Shown here piece after piece: positions 40,623 to 48,705 of a stretch of 64,000 nucleotides of DNA. The translations under genes and the position numbers were made by a program. Position 1 is the first letter of the stretch. Each line of letters opens with the position of its first letter. This stretch comes from a virus: positions 1-64,000 of IMG/VR virus record IMGVR_UViG_3300017788_001394; one strand, given 5' to 3'. The notes beneath the pieces were generated by a model. The model ran no database searches, was not told the DNA's origin, and was given only the letters and a program-made list of their open reading frames with translations.

Positions 40623-41799
40623 AGTAAATAGTTGGGATGAATTTCAACCATTGGAAGAATTGTTAGTAGGAAGTGTATACAACAGCGAATTCTTCAATGA
40701 AGTTAAAAATCCAAAAATACGCAGTGCATTAAAAAAGATCATTGACGAAACACAAGAAGATCTTGAATACTTCAAAACTCAAATGCAAAGTCATGGCATT
40801 AAGGTGTATCAGCCTAGTCCTACAGAACTAGGATACAAGTCTAGTATCATGGACTACGTGAACGAAAACGGAGAGCTTGGATATAAAAGAAACGTAGGCG
40901 GATCGTTTTTTACCACTGGTGTTAGTGCAAGTTTAATTCCAAACCCGCCGCTACAGCCAAGAGATGATAGTATTGTAATGGGTAACAAGATACTAGTCAC
41001 CGACCCCAACACATATGCTATTAAGGCGCTGTTGCCGAAATTTGAGGAATGGTTCGGTAAGGAAAATATCGACACTTCAATGAAGAAAGAAAATGTTCAG
41101 TTACCAAGAAGCGAAAAGAATCTTAAAAACTACTTGACCAGAAACAATATTGCTGTAACTGATGAGAATCTCGAAGCTGCTAAAAAGATAGAAACATTGG
41201 GCGGATTTTGCAGTCCAACACTAACTAGGATTGGCAAAACCTGTTTAGTAGATACATGGCAAGTACCTACAGTAGTAGAAGATTTCTTAAGTGTAAAAGT
41301 TCCAGAGTTTGATTACCGCAAGATTACAATCGGCGGTCATAATGATAGTATTTTTAGCGTGATTAAGCCAGGTGTATTGGTAGCAACAAGAGAACTAGAA
41401 CCTTACAAGCATATTTTTGAAGGCTGGGATATTATTTGGTTTGATGATCCAAATTGGAGTCATGTTAGACACTGGCTGGATCTACGTGCTAAGAATCGTG
41501 GCAAGTGGTGGGTCCCTGGCGAAGAACAAAACGACGAGTTTACTTCGTTTGTTGAAACATTCCTTAGTAACTGGACTGGTATGGCCGAAGAAACTATATT
41601 TGATGTTAACTGTTTGGTTATCGACGATCAACACGTTGTTGTTAATAGCGAAAATCCTTATCTGATTGAAAACCTAGAAAAGCATAACATGACGCCTGTT
41701 ATTTGCCCACTGAGACATAGCTTCTTTTGGGATGGCGGATGGCATTGCTTGACACTTGATATTAAACGCAGAGGTGGACAAATTGACTACGGAATTTGA
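40615..41799 (+). CDS. Amidinotransferase (arginine:glycine amidinotransferase-like)
   Basis: 394 residues from ATG 40615, overlapping the previous stop. Canonical motifs are LQPRDDSIVMG (R116, D117), IGGHNDSIFSVIKPGV (H242, D244) and the nucleophile in DGGWHCLTLDIKRRG (C378). The length matches arginine:glycine amidinotransferases (about 390-420). It is better conserved than the copy at 21752-22777. Two amidinotransferases in one cluster suggest either two guanidino groups or two different acceptor amines. It should make ornithine plus a guanidino compound from arginine. Confidence 0.88.
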   Translation: MSKVNSWDEFQPLEELLVGSVYNSEFFNEVKNPKIRSALKKIIDETQEDLEYFKTQMQSHGIKVYQPSPTELGYKSSIMDYVNENGELGYKRNVGGSFFTTGVSASLIPNPPLQPRDDSIVMGNKILVTDPNTYAIKALLPKFEEWFGKENIDTSMKKENVQLPRSEKNLKNYLTRNNIAVTDENLEAAKKIETLGGFCSPTLTRIGKTCLVDTWQVPTVVEDFLSVKVPEFDYRKITIGGHNDSIFSVIKPGVLVATRELEPYKHIFEGWDIIWFDDPNWSHVRHWLDLRAKNRGKWWVPGEEQNDEFTSFVETFLSNWTGMAEETIFDVNCLVIDDQHVVVNSENPYLIENLEKHNMTPVICPLRHSFFWDGGWHCLTLDIKRRGGQIDYGI

Positions 41800-42271
41800 A
41801 GCATATATGAAAGAATGGATTTTAAACGATCTTTCATCTCCTGTTGCTGCATTAAATAATTTTTCAAAATGCCCGTATGCTAAAACAGCATTTTTAGAAA
41901 ACAAGGTGCGGTTCGTGGACGGTAGCGCAAACTTATATGCTGTAGTGGAGAAAGTTGTAGCACACTGGGATGACCAGCTTACAGAAGTTGTTGTTATACA
42001 CCTGGGTGATAGTATATCATCTGATGATATAGAAACAACAGTAAACGCATTAAATCAACAGTATATGCCCGAAGATTTTATTTTCCTTGACGACCATGTG
42101 GAAAACGAAGAACGTATGCATGACGTTGTTTTCAACAATGGAAAGTATAATGTTCTGTTTTTACAACAGAAAAGCAAACTAGATTTAGCAGCCAAAAAAT
42201 TAGAAAAGCTAGGCTATTATAAGAATTGGACTAAAGAGTACTACGACGAAGTTGTAAGTTGGCGATCATAA
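41783..42271 (+). CDS. Hypothetical protein (CPYAK motif)
   Basis: 162 residues from TTG 41783, chosen because GAGGTGG (41771-41777) lies five bases before it; no earlier or later start has such a site. It contains NFSKCPYAKTAFLENKV, a phrase I recall from uncharacterised marine phage and bacterial proteins, and ends with a helical KEYYDEVVSW. It converges with and slightly overlaps the GNAT-like gene. Association with the amidinotransferase operon is the only clue to its role. Confidence 0.6.
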   Translation: MTTEFEAYMKEWILNDLSSPVAALNNFSKCPYAKTAFLENKVRFVDGSANLYAVVEKVVAHWDDQLTEVVVIHLGDSISSDDIETTVNALNQQYMPEDFIFLDDHVENEERMHDVVFNNGKYNVLFLQQKSKLDLAAKKLEKLGYYKNWTKEYYDEVVSWRS

Positions 42272-42694
42272 CGGTCCTAACAATTCAAAGCCATCTATTT
42301 TACTTTTATATTCGTCGGCGCCTCCTAAGTATAGATACTTAAACCCTAGTTCTTTATAATAAGCACATTCGATTTTTAAACTACTGATGCCTAGTCTTAA
42401 TTTAGGATTTTTATAATCCCATGCAAACTGTATTGCTTCTACATTTTCGTTATCATATCGTCTTAATATACTAAATCCTACTAATTGATCGTTATCATAA
42501 TATCCGATAATATCATTGTTTTTATCTGTAAACTCGCTATCAAATATAGGCATTACACTTCTAAATTTTTTATAGTTACAGTATTCTCTATATAAGTTTT
42601 GTAACTCGCTAATTTCAAAATCTTGTATAGTTAATAAGCTATAATTGCCTAGTTTATTGTAATTGGTTTTACTTAAATCAATTCTCGCATACAT
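42266..42694 (-). CDS. GNAT-fold protein, arginyltransferase-like
   Basis: 142 residues. The strand pattern IGYYDNDQLVGFSILRRYD, AIQFAWDYKNPKLRLGI and YLYLGGADEYKSKIDGF resembles the C-terminal GNAT domain of arginyl-tRNA-protein transferases. The Cys-rich N-terminal domain of that family is absent. It could aminoacylate or acetylate an amine or peptide N-terminus. Only the fold is suggested with some confidence. Confidence 0.5.
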   Translation of the reverse strand: MYARIDLSKTNYNKLGNYSLLTIQDFEISELQNLYREYCNYKKFRSVMPIFDSEFTDKNNDIIGYYDNDQLVGFSILRRYDNENVEAIQFAWDYKNPKLRLGISSLKIECAYYKELGFKYLYLGGADEYKSKIDGFELLGPL

Positions 42695-42730
42695 ATCTAT
42701 TCCAATGATAGTTTCATACTTTTAATAAAA

Positions 42731-43378
42731 TCATTTATTTTCATCCGTATTGTTGTCTGGAGGTGTCAATAGTGCGGTAAGATGGTCATCCAGCCACCAT
42801 CGATCTGCAGGTTGTATGTATTTTTCATTGGCATCTTGCTTTAAAATTTCTTCAATTTGAGGATCGTCCCATGCTATCGGAAAATCCAGCCAATGTGACA
42901 AACTTTTCACGTATTGCTGCTTATAAAGATACAATAATTCCTGACTGATATAAAACGGAGGTATTTTTATATTTTTTAAAAGCTGTGGCATGTTGCCCCA
43001 AGTAGGACCGCCACGAAGTCGTGTTTGTTGATGTGTTAATATATTTTTATCCCTACCAATAACCACCAGTTGTGTATCGATACCGACATCCTCTAATTTA
43101 TTTATAAAATCAAATACAGGCGGTACTTTAGGCAACCAGTTTTCGATATAAGGATTCGAAATACTTGTTACAGCGTATTGTTTACCTCCCATTATGTTAA
43201 CATCAATTTTATCTATATTATTCCAGTAATAGTTAAACGGTTCTTTATAATGTGGTATAAAATAACCGTCGGGTTTAAGTGCATCTTTCCACCCATGCAC
43301 ATCTTTATGTAAACTAAAAATTTTACCAAATAAATGATTCCCAGATCCTTGTGGACCTACTAATACAATCATCTTCAA
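42731..43378 (-). CDS. P-loop sulfotransferase/kinase-like protein
   Basis: 215 residues starting with a good P-loop, VLVGPQGSGNHLFGK (Gly at about 8-13), and then HKDVHGWKDAL. The GSGNHLF phrase is typical of sulfotransferase-fold proteins, where the loop binds the 5'-phosphosulfate of PAPS, though a kinase cannot be excluded. LVVIGRDKNILTHQQTR fits the 3'-phosphate loop. It follows the bidirectional hairpin at 43400-43435. The acceptor is unknown. Confidence 0.55.
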   Translation of the reverse strand: MKMIVLVGPQGSGNHLFGKIFSLHKDVHGWKDALKPDGYFIPHYKEPFNYYWNNIDKIDVNIMGGKQYAVTSISNPYIENWLPKVPPVFDFINKLEDVGIDTQLVVIGRDKNILTHQQTRLRGGPTWGNMPQLLKNIKIPPFYISQELLYLYKQQYVKSLSHWLDFPIAWDDPQIEEILKQDANEKYIQPADRWWLDDHLTALLTPPDNNTDENK

Positions 43379-43399
43379 TTTTCGATTCCTTTGAAAATT

Positions 43400-43435
43400 A
43401 AAATACGGCTACATATCATTATGCAGCCGTATTTT
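43400..43435 (-). terminator. Hairpin terminator, probably bidirectional
   Basis: Arms 43400-43410 and 43425-43435 are an exact 11-bp inverted repeat with further inner CAT/ATG pairing, flanked by A/T runs on both sides. It lies 16 bases beyond the stop of the symporter gene, which is transcribed toward it. Confidence 0.75.
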
Positions 43436-43451
43436 TAATATAACAATTACT

Positions 43452-44930
43452 TTACTGTGAATTTGAAATTAATTCAGTGGTTTTGCTTTTGTTAACAGCC
43501 GTAATCAGACTAGCTAGTATACCTGATCCGAAGATTGCTATTAGTGTTCCTGCCATAGTAAATGCAGCACCACCACCAAACTGTTGACCATATACAAACA
43601 TTGGGAAACCTATAATGAATGCAATCACAATGCCCCAAAACATACCATGCTCGCTAATCAACTCAGGCTTCCATAGATGTAACATCATTGGCCACCATAC
43701 TGTTGCTCTCATCACACCAAAGAACAAGAAAATTGTCAACAGTGTCATTCCGGGCCAGTTTGCGATTACAAGAGCCATAGTAGCTAGTGCTAGCATACCA
43801 CCTCTTGACCATTTGATATTAGCTGCTTCGCTGCTGTCGTTACTAAACTTGTTTTTGATGTCATGTCCTACTAGTGATGCAGCACTATTAAGTTGACTGT
43901 CTAATACTGCAACAAGTCCTGCAAGCAACATGAACAACACAATAAGCACTGTCCAGCTTGGCAAGAAGCTACCGATGGTAATAACTGTAGTCATACCTAC
44001 CAGTTCTTTTGGAATTTCTAAGCCAGCGCCTGCAGCAACAAATCCAAGTGAACCGATCATCAAAGGTACAAATACGAAGATAAATGCGCCGCCGATGAAT
44101 GCATGTTTGATGCGATCTTGCTTAATAGCAAACGCTCTCTGGTAGAATCCGTTATCGCCCCATGGTGCACCAAGGTGTCCAAGTGCAGTACTCATACCTA
44201 CTGCCATAAACACACCAAGCGCAAAATCGTTAACTAGGCTTGCACCATTGCCGGTTATACCGCCAAATCCAGTTGTTAGTATTGCACTACCACCTGCTGC
44301 ACTCCATGCCCATGGAATAACAACTATTATACCTGCCCACAATACTACGATTTTAAAAATTTCAGTAATAACGGACGCTTTTAATCCGCCACGCAGTGCA
44401 TATAGCAGTGCGATGCCTGCAAGTGCAATTGTTACAAAGTGATAGTTGATGCCAGTGATGGTTTGAACTGCCTGCGAGCCTGCAAGTGCGTTGATTGCAA
44501 ATGCACAGCTAGCTAACATCCAAAGTTCTAACAAGAAGATATTTTGCACACGGCTGCTAAACTTTTCTTTAATATAGCCTGGTAACGTAAAGCCCATCGG
44601 CTGACTTGCTCTAATTTTATGAACAAATAATCCAAATATAATTAAACTTAAGAAGTTACCTATAGTAAACCAAAATAGCCCAGCAATGCCATTCATGTAT
44701 GCCATTTGAGCTGAAATAAACAGTGCTGGTGCCCATGCCCATGCTGCTGCAGTACTCATTGCCCCTGCTAATCCGCCGATTTCACGACGTGCTACTAAGA
44801 AGCTTGTTTTGTTGTCCGCATAGCCTTTAACATACCAAGCAGTTAATGCAAAGACTATTAAACCATACAGTCCTACTAATAACCATCCGGTGGTTTGGTC
44901 GAATAGCGGAAATAATGTTGTTAAATCCAT
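43452..44930 (-). CDS. Sodium:solute symporter family protein
   Basis: 492 residues with about 13 hydrophobic membrane segments, typical of the SSS family that includes proline, pantothenate and urea transporters. Segments such as STAAAWAWAPALFISAQMAY, GFTLPGYIKEKFSSRVQN, and LLAGLVAVLDSQLNSAASLV match the sodium-site helices. AAAGGAG lies just before the ATG and a terminator follows, so it is well-formed. With ProXW it is the second solute transporter carried here. The substrate cannot be read from sequence; a compatible solute or nitrogen source is plausible. Confidence 0.83.
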   Translation of the reverse strand: MDLTTLFPLFDQTTGWLLVGLYGLIVFALTAWYVKGYADNKTSFLVARREIGGLAGAMSTAAAWAWAPALFISAQMAYMNGIAGLFWFTIGNFLSLIIFGLFVHKIRASQPMGFTLPGYIKEKFSSRVQNIFLLELWMLASCAFAINALAGSQAVQTITGINYHFVTIALAGIALLYALRGGLKASVITEIFKIVVLWAGIIVVIPWAWSAAGGSAILTTGFGGITGNGASLVNDFALGVFMAVGMSTALGHLGAPWGDNGFYQRAFAIKQDRIKHAFIGGAFIFVFVPLMIGSLGFVAAGAGLEIPKELVGMTTVITIGSFLPSWTVLIVLFMLLAGLVAVLDSQLNSAASLVGHDIKNKFSNDSSEAANIKWSRGGMLALATMALVIANWPGMTLLTIFLFFGVMRATVWWPMMLHLWKPELISEHGMFWGIVIAFIIGFPMFVYGQQFGGGAAFTMAGTLIAIFGSGILASLITAVNKSKTTELISNSQ

Positions 44931-44931
44931 T

Positions 44932-45669
44932 TTATTCTCCTTTAATGTATCTATATACTACTCGTTCGGCCGGTGTAGTTACATCGCCAAACTCCACTCT
45001 TTTTAACTGCTCGTAGTAAGGCTGTTGAAGTGTTTTTCTATATTCGAATACTTCATCAAACAATTCATAATCACAAACTTCCCAAGAAAGAAAATTAGAA
45101 ATTTTATCAAAAAACTCTGTTGGTTTAGAATGATTAACATCGTACATGTTAACACGTAACAGGTTTGCATTGTTGTATTCTTTATTAAACGACCCCGCTG
45201 CAATATCTGCTCTGAGCCTGACGAGCAAGTCGTCTTCATCTGTAGCTTCTATCATCCCATACCAACGTGCTTGATCCATTGTTGGTTCATTGCGAAGGTA
45301 TCGCATCAGATGTTCTTCTACTGTAGTGCATTCTAGTAAAATCATCTTATCGTTATTTTGTAAATTACCAATGGCAGTTTCTATACTAGGGTTTAGTTTT
45401 TCTCTAACACCTACAGGCCAGCCTGCGTATATGTTATAGCCCCACAGCTTTTCTTTTGATCTTGACAAATCCATCATTGCAATAAAATTGTCATTGTTTT
45501 GTATTTTACAGTAAGTAACGTATTTGTGCCCACTACCGTCTGGTAGCAAAGGATTATCAGTAACTACTGGTTGATGCTTTTTGCGTTCCGCACTAAATCT
45601 ATCAACTACCCAACTTAAAAAACTGCCATATGCACCAGGTTGATATGCAAGGCAAATTAATTGTGTCAT
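44932..45669 (-). CDS. Sulfotransferase-like P-loop protein
   Basis: 245 residues beginning LICLAYQPGAYGSFLSWVVD, the same N-terminal design as 13425-14162 (FEPGTRGHYIA). KMILLECTTVEEHLMRYLRNE may be the second nucleotide-contact region. CAGGAGAAAT upstream is a ribosome site. It directly precedes the symporter gene (one base between). The fold call is tentative. The hairpin terminator before it suggests separate expression from the methyltransferase upstream. Confidence 0.42.
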   Translation of the reverse strand: MTQLICLAYQPGAYGSFLSWVVDRFSAERKKHQPVVTDNPLLPDGSGHKYVTYCKIQNNDNFIAMMDLSRSKEKLWGYNIYAGWPVGVREKLNPSIETAIGNLQNNDKMILLECTTVEEHLMRYLRNEPTMDQARWYGMIEATDEDDLLVRLRADIAAGSFNKEYNNANLLRVNMYDVNHSKPTEFFDKISNFLSWEVCDYELFDEVFEYRKTLQQPYYEQLKRVEFGDVTTPAERVVYRYIKGE

Positions 45670-45696
45670 TTTAAATATTTCTCCTGTATGTCATTG

Positions 45697-45725
45697 AAAA
45701 ACCCCTGCCAGATTAATAGCAGAGG
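45697..45725 (-). terminator. Rho-independent terminator
   Basis: On the minus strand CCTCTGC pairs with GCAGGGG (one G-U wobble), followed by five T. It ends the transcript from the methyltransferase gene before the next gene starts 28 bases on. Confidence 0.65.
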
Positions 45726-45758
45726 CTAAAGTTATACTACCATTTTATTTGATAGAGA

Positions 45759-45788
45759 AACAACGAACTTACTGTTAGTAGCGTTGTT
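45759..45788 (-). repeat. Inverted repeat in the intergenic region
   Basis: AACAACG (45759-45765) and CGTTGTT (45782-45788) pair over 7 bp, with an inner TACT/AGTA stem around a GTT loop. It lies between the methyltransferase stop and the terminator. The role is unknown; it may be an mRNA 3' stability structure. Confidence 0.4.
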
Positions 45789-45825
45789 GCTTCTGTGTTA
45801 ATTATATAGTGTTTTATTTATTTGG

Positions 45826-46503
45826 TTATTTTTTCGACCAGACAAAATACAACCGATTGTTATGATCGTGTTTAATGTCAATGACATCAACGCCAAAGTA
45901 GTCTGCACAGTTAATAATAAAGTTACTATTCCACGAGTAAAAACTAATCCATCGGCTTTCGGGTGGAGTATGCTGTACACCGGGATTTACTCTGAAAAAT
46001 AGCTTTCCTTTAGATGCAGTTAACGATACTGCTTTTTCTAGTTCAGTAAAGATTTTATCAGTGCTACCAAAGTTAATACTACCTAGTGCTAATACAACAT
46101 CGTATTGTTGACTAGTTGTATAATCAGCAATTTTACACTGTATGTCGGCATGACTGTTGTAAGGATCTAAGCCTGTCAGGTTATTAATTTTACCTTTGAA
46201 TTCGTTGTAACCACAACCAATGTCAAGCACCGAGCGTGGTTTTAATGAATTGACTTCTTCAATTAGCTTTAATCCGCTATACTTAAACTTCTTCATTTCA
46301 GGTTGCCATACTTCACTAAAGTATCGACCTAATACTTTGTCGTCGATTTTTTCTACCAACTCGCCTATGTTGCTAAAACTTACATTGTCGACCCATATAT
46401 CAAACGTTCCGACGATTGCTTGCTGCAACTTTGCAGGATGTCTGAGCAACTGAGGGTTAGTTTGCAGCATGTGTTCTACTGCTTCGAGGATTTTATGATT
46501 CAT
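45826..46503 (-). CDS. Class I SAM-dependent methyltransferase
   Basis: 225 residues. Motif I PRSVLDIGCGYNEF is at about 89-102, motif II-like LTGLDPYN follows, and VVLALGSINFGSTDKIF is the strand-4 region. GKLFFRVNPG fits strand 5. A consensus promoter (TTGACA-16-TATAAT) lies about 40 bases upstream. The acceptor could be a sugar or small molecule. The Trp/Tyr-rich C-terminus is not diagnostic. Confidence 0.75.
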   Translation of the reverse strand: MNHKILEAVEHMLQTNPQLLRHPAKLQQAIVGTFDIWVDNVSFSNIGELVEKIDDKVLGRYFSEVWQPEMKKFKYSGLKLIEEVNSLKPRSVLDIGCGYNEFKGKINNLTGLDPYNSHADIQCKIADYTTSQQYDVVLALGSINFGSTDKIFTELEKAVSLTASKGKLFFRVNPGVQHTPPESRWISFYSWNSNFIINCADYFGVDVIDIKHDHNNRLYFVWSKK

Positions 46504-46540
46504 TTACTAATATTTCTCACATTTCAGACATATTAAAATG

Positions 46541-46568
46541 ATTATAATATTATTATAATCGTTGTCAA
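46541..46568 (-). promoter_or_regulatory. Consensus sigma70 promoter
   Basis: On the minus strand TTGACA (46568-46563) and TATAAT (46546-46541) are separated by 16 bases. It drives the methyltransferase gene starting at 46503. The -35 overlaps the stop codon of the gene at 46565-46792. Confidence 0.75.
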
Positions 46569-46792
46569 TCATTATTATATAATATTATCACTGCTTTACC
46601 TGGACCTGCCATTGAAGGCAAATCCCCATACTCTGTTACATACCATTCTATTACTGCACGATACCATTTTTGACTGTCATGGTGTGCTAATTTATTAAAA
46701 CGGTGTATATTATTGTTTGTTGCTTCTATACAAGATATAGATTTTGCTGCTTCGATTTGCAGTTCACGTAACGATAAACTATTTATATCCAA
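46565..46792 (-). CDS. Small hypothetical protein
   Basis: 75 residues from TTG 46792, which lies inside the upstream gene. The helix SLRELQIEAAKSISCIEATN, then WYRAVIEWYVTEYGDLP, gives a compact amphipathic helical protein. No ATG is available in the frame. It is placed between two methyltransferase genes and ends at a promoter. No family is recognised. Confidence 0.5.
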   Translation of the reverse strand: MDINSLSLRELQIEAAKSISCIEATNNNIHRFNKLAHHDSQKWYRAVIEWYVTEYGDLPSMAGPGKAVIILYNND

Positions 46793-47864
46793 TTCTCATA
46801 AACCTCTTATATTTTTCTAACTGCAATTCTCCAGAATATAACACTTTCTTCATCGGAGTATGTGCTGTAAAATCTTTTAGATTATCATAACAATTAGTGT
46901 GCATTTCTAAATCGTTAAAATCATTAGCCTGTAATACTAGCAGTTTATCTTTTGGTAATGCACGGTACCAACAATCGAACTTTGCAATGTGTTCGCAACT
47001 AGTATTAATTATCGTATCTGGTGTATCGAACAAATGACAGATAGATCCATTTGTTCGTGTTACAAGATAACTGTGTCCTTCATACTTTATGTTGTGTATA
47101 TCTTCAATTGTTGCTTGAAATTTCCAATTGTCGACTACCCAAGGCTTGTTAAATACGTTAGCAACGTGCGAAGTAGCAGGGTCAATATCAAAACTTCTTA
47201 CTTTGCTTAACTGTATGTTATTCTCGAACAACATAACAGATAGTATTCCATACCATCCTGCACACAGAAAAACAGTACCTAAGTCAATATTGATTTTTTT
47301 TATTTCTTTTATTAGCCAGATTTTACTTTGTAACTGACCTCTACTAAAGCAATCTTTATCAAATACAATATTATTTACAAATAACTTTTTAAAGGCATTT
47401 GTAAATTGTGTAGAAGTGTATTGATCTAAGATATTCCACAATTTCCATACGTTTTGTTCTATTATTAGCTTACGTAATTCGTCGTTGCCAATTATTTTAA
47501 AAATACTTCGTAAATTTTTGTTTACAATTGCAGTACGATATAAATTTACAGTATCATCTTCTTCATCATACAACCTGAATAAGCTATATAAGTTTTTTTC
47601 TATTACTGCACGTCTTAGATCGTCACTATGACCTCCAGTAACTGGAAACTGTTCCATTATTTTAAAAATTGCATGTAAGTTATCATCAATCACAGCACGT
47701 CTGATATCCGAATCTGCATTGCATAACCTAAAAATACTACTAAGGTCACGGTCTATATATGCACGCCTCAAGTTATTCAATGCAGCATTGTCGGGATATA
47801 ACAATTCATATCTATCTAATATCTCATGTGTTTGTAAAGGAAAAATATAGTCAGACATTGACAC
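46779..47864 (-). CDS. Repeat-containing methyltransferase-like protein
   Basis: 361 residues in two parts. Residues 32-145 contain five repeats of a 16-residue unit (LRRAYIDRDLSSIFRL, IRRAVIDDNLHAIFKI, LRRAVIEKNLYSLFRL, LYRTAIVNKNLRSIFKI, LRKLIIEQNVWKLWNI) spaced 22-29 residues apart, a helical solenoid-like array. The C-terminal part resembles the phage methyltransferase-like family: FLCAGWYGILSVMLFE, FDIDPA, and INTSCEHIAKFDCW. The repeats probably bind a partner, the C-terminal domain SAM. The combination is unusual. Confidence 0.65.
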   Translation of the reverse strand: MSMSDYIFPLQTHEILDRYELLYPDNAALNNLRRAYIDRDLSSIFRLCNADSDIRRAVIDDNLHAIFKIMEQFPVTGGHSDDLRRAVIEKNLYSLFRLYDEEDDTVNLYRTAIVNKNLRSIFKIIGNDELRKLIIEQNVWKLWNILDQYTSTQFTNAFKKLFVNNIVFDKDCFSRGQLQSKIWLIKEIKKINIDLGTVFLCAGWYGILSVMLFENNIQLSKVRSFDIDPATSHVANVFNKPWVVDNWKFQATIEDIHNIKYEGHSYLVTRTNGSICHLFDTPDTIINTSCEHIAKFDCWYRALPKDKLLVLQANDFNDLEMHTNCYDNLKDFTAHTPMKKVLYSGELQLEKYKRFMRIGYK

Positions 47865-47866
47865 AG

Positions 47867-48580
47867 TTAATCTTCGCCGACTGTTTTTTCAAATTGATTA
47901 TGCAACCAGTCGAAGTTATTAATCTTTTTCAATGATTTTAGATCGTTACGATAATAAGATCCAAACTCACGACCTTGATTGGCACCCATAACACAATATT
48001 CGCCATATGGTCTGTCACGTCCACGACTACACCAAATGTTTAATCTATATTCATTGTCTATGTTATCACCGTTCGGAATAATACTACTAGAAAGTTTAGC
48101 ACATTCTCTAAATGCACTTTTCCACGTTTCGAAAGGATTGGTATTGAATGCAGTAATATTACTAATTTGGAATTTAGGAACAAACGAACAACCAATTGTA
48201 GTTGTCATATCTACATTCCATTTTTTAGCTTTCAACAGTTCTTTACGTGGAAACAGTTTAGCACCGCCGTAACCGTAGACTAAATCGTTTACAGGATTTC
48301 TACTGCGCCAAACATATACGCATTCTGTTTCAGGAACATGCCCATACTCTAATTTACGTGCATTTGGCCTAAAGCTGAATTTAAAATCTTCTTCTATAAT
48401 AGCATCGGCATCAATGACATAAAAATGACTAGTTTCTGCAATCTCTGCTGCTGCCCGGTGTGCATTAAAAATACCTTTAACTCCTTGCACTTGCTTGGCA
48501 TATGGTGCAAATAATTTTAAGTATTCAAAGTTTTCAGCGGCTGTTTCTTCAAAGTAGCTAATTTGTATAACGTCTAGCAT
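47867..48580 (-). CDS. Glycosyltransferase-like protein (GT-A type)
   Basis: 237 residues. AHRAAAEIAETSHFYVIDADAII includes a DxD-like metal/nucleotide site (VIDADA), as in GT-A folds. YGYGGAKLFPRKELL and IGCSFVPKFQISNI look like acceptor-side segments. I recall similar proteins in T4-like marine phages, where they are usually left as hypothetical. It lies between the methyltransferase and carbamoyltransferase genes, supporting a glycan role. The donor sugar is unknown. Confidence 0.6.
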   Translation of the reverse strand: MLDVIQISYFEETAAENFEYLKLFAPYAKQVQGVKGIFNAHRAAAEIAETSHFYVIDADAIIEEDFKFSFRPNARKLEYGHVPETECVYVWRSRNPVNDLVYGYGGAKLFPRKELLKAKKWNVDMTTTIGCSFVPKFQISNITAFNTNPFETWKSAFRECAKLSSSIIPNGDNIDNEYRLNIWCSRGRDRPYGEYCVMGANQGREFGSYYRNDLKSLKKINNFDWLHNQFEKTVGED

Positions 48581-48588
48581 ATTCTTTT

Positions 48589-48705
48589 TTACTCATATAT
48601 GAATGGATCTCGCTTACGCAATTCAGCTAGTCGCTTTTTTAAACGTTTGCGTTCTTTATAATTAGTCCAAGGGCTTAATATAAATTTTATAATTTTGGCA
48701 AGCAT
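48589..48705 (-). CDS. Small basic protein next to carbamoyltransferase (38 aa)
   Basis: The frame starts at ATG 48705 inside the end of the carbamoyltransferase gene and ends at TAA 48589-48591. The product has a short hydrophobic start (MLAKIIKFILSPW), a basic helix (YKERKRLKKRLAELRK) and ends RDPFIYE. I recall similar tiny proteins beside carbamoyltransferases in phages, so it is likely a real partner, perhaps a membrane-edge peptide. It is short enough to be missed by length cut-offs. Confidence 0.62.
   Translation of the reverse strand: MLAKIIKFILSPWTNYKERKRLKKRLAELRKRDPFIYE

Noticed and set aside
42266-42694. Genuine arginyl-tRNA-protein transferase
   Set aside because: Only the GNAT-like C-terminal pattern is present; the N-terminal Cys-containing domain needed for that activity is missing.
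46565-46792. RiPP precursor peptide for the radical SAM enzymes
   Set aside because: This and other small proteins (19506, 48589) show no leader/core layout, repeated core or recognition-domain gene nearby.
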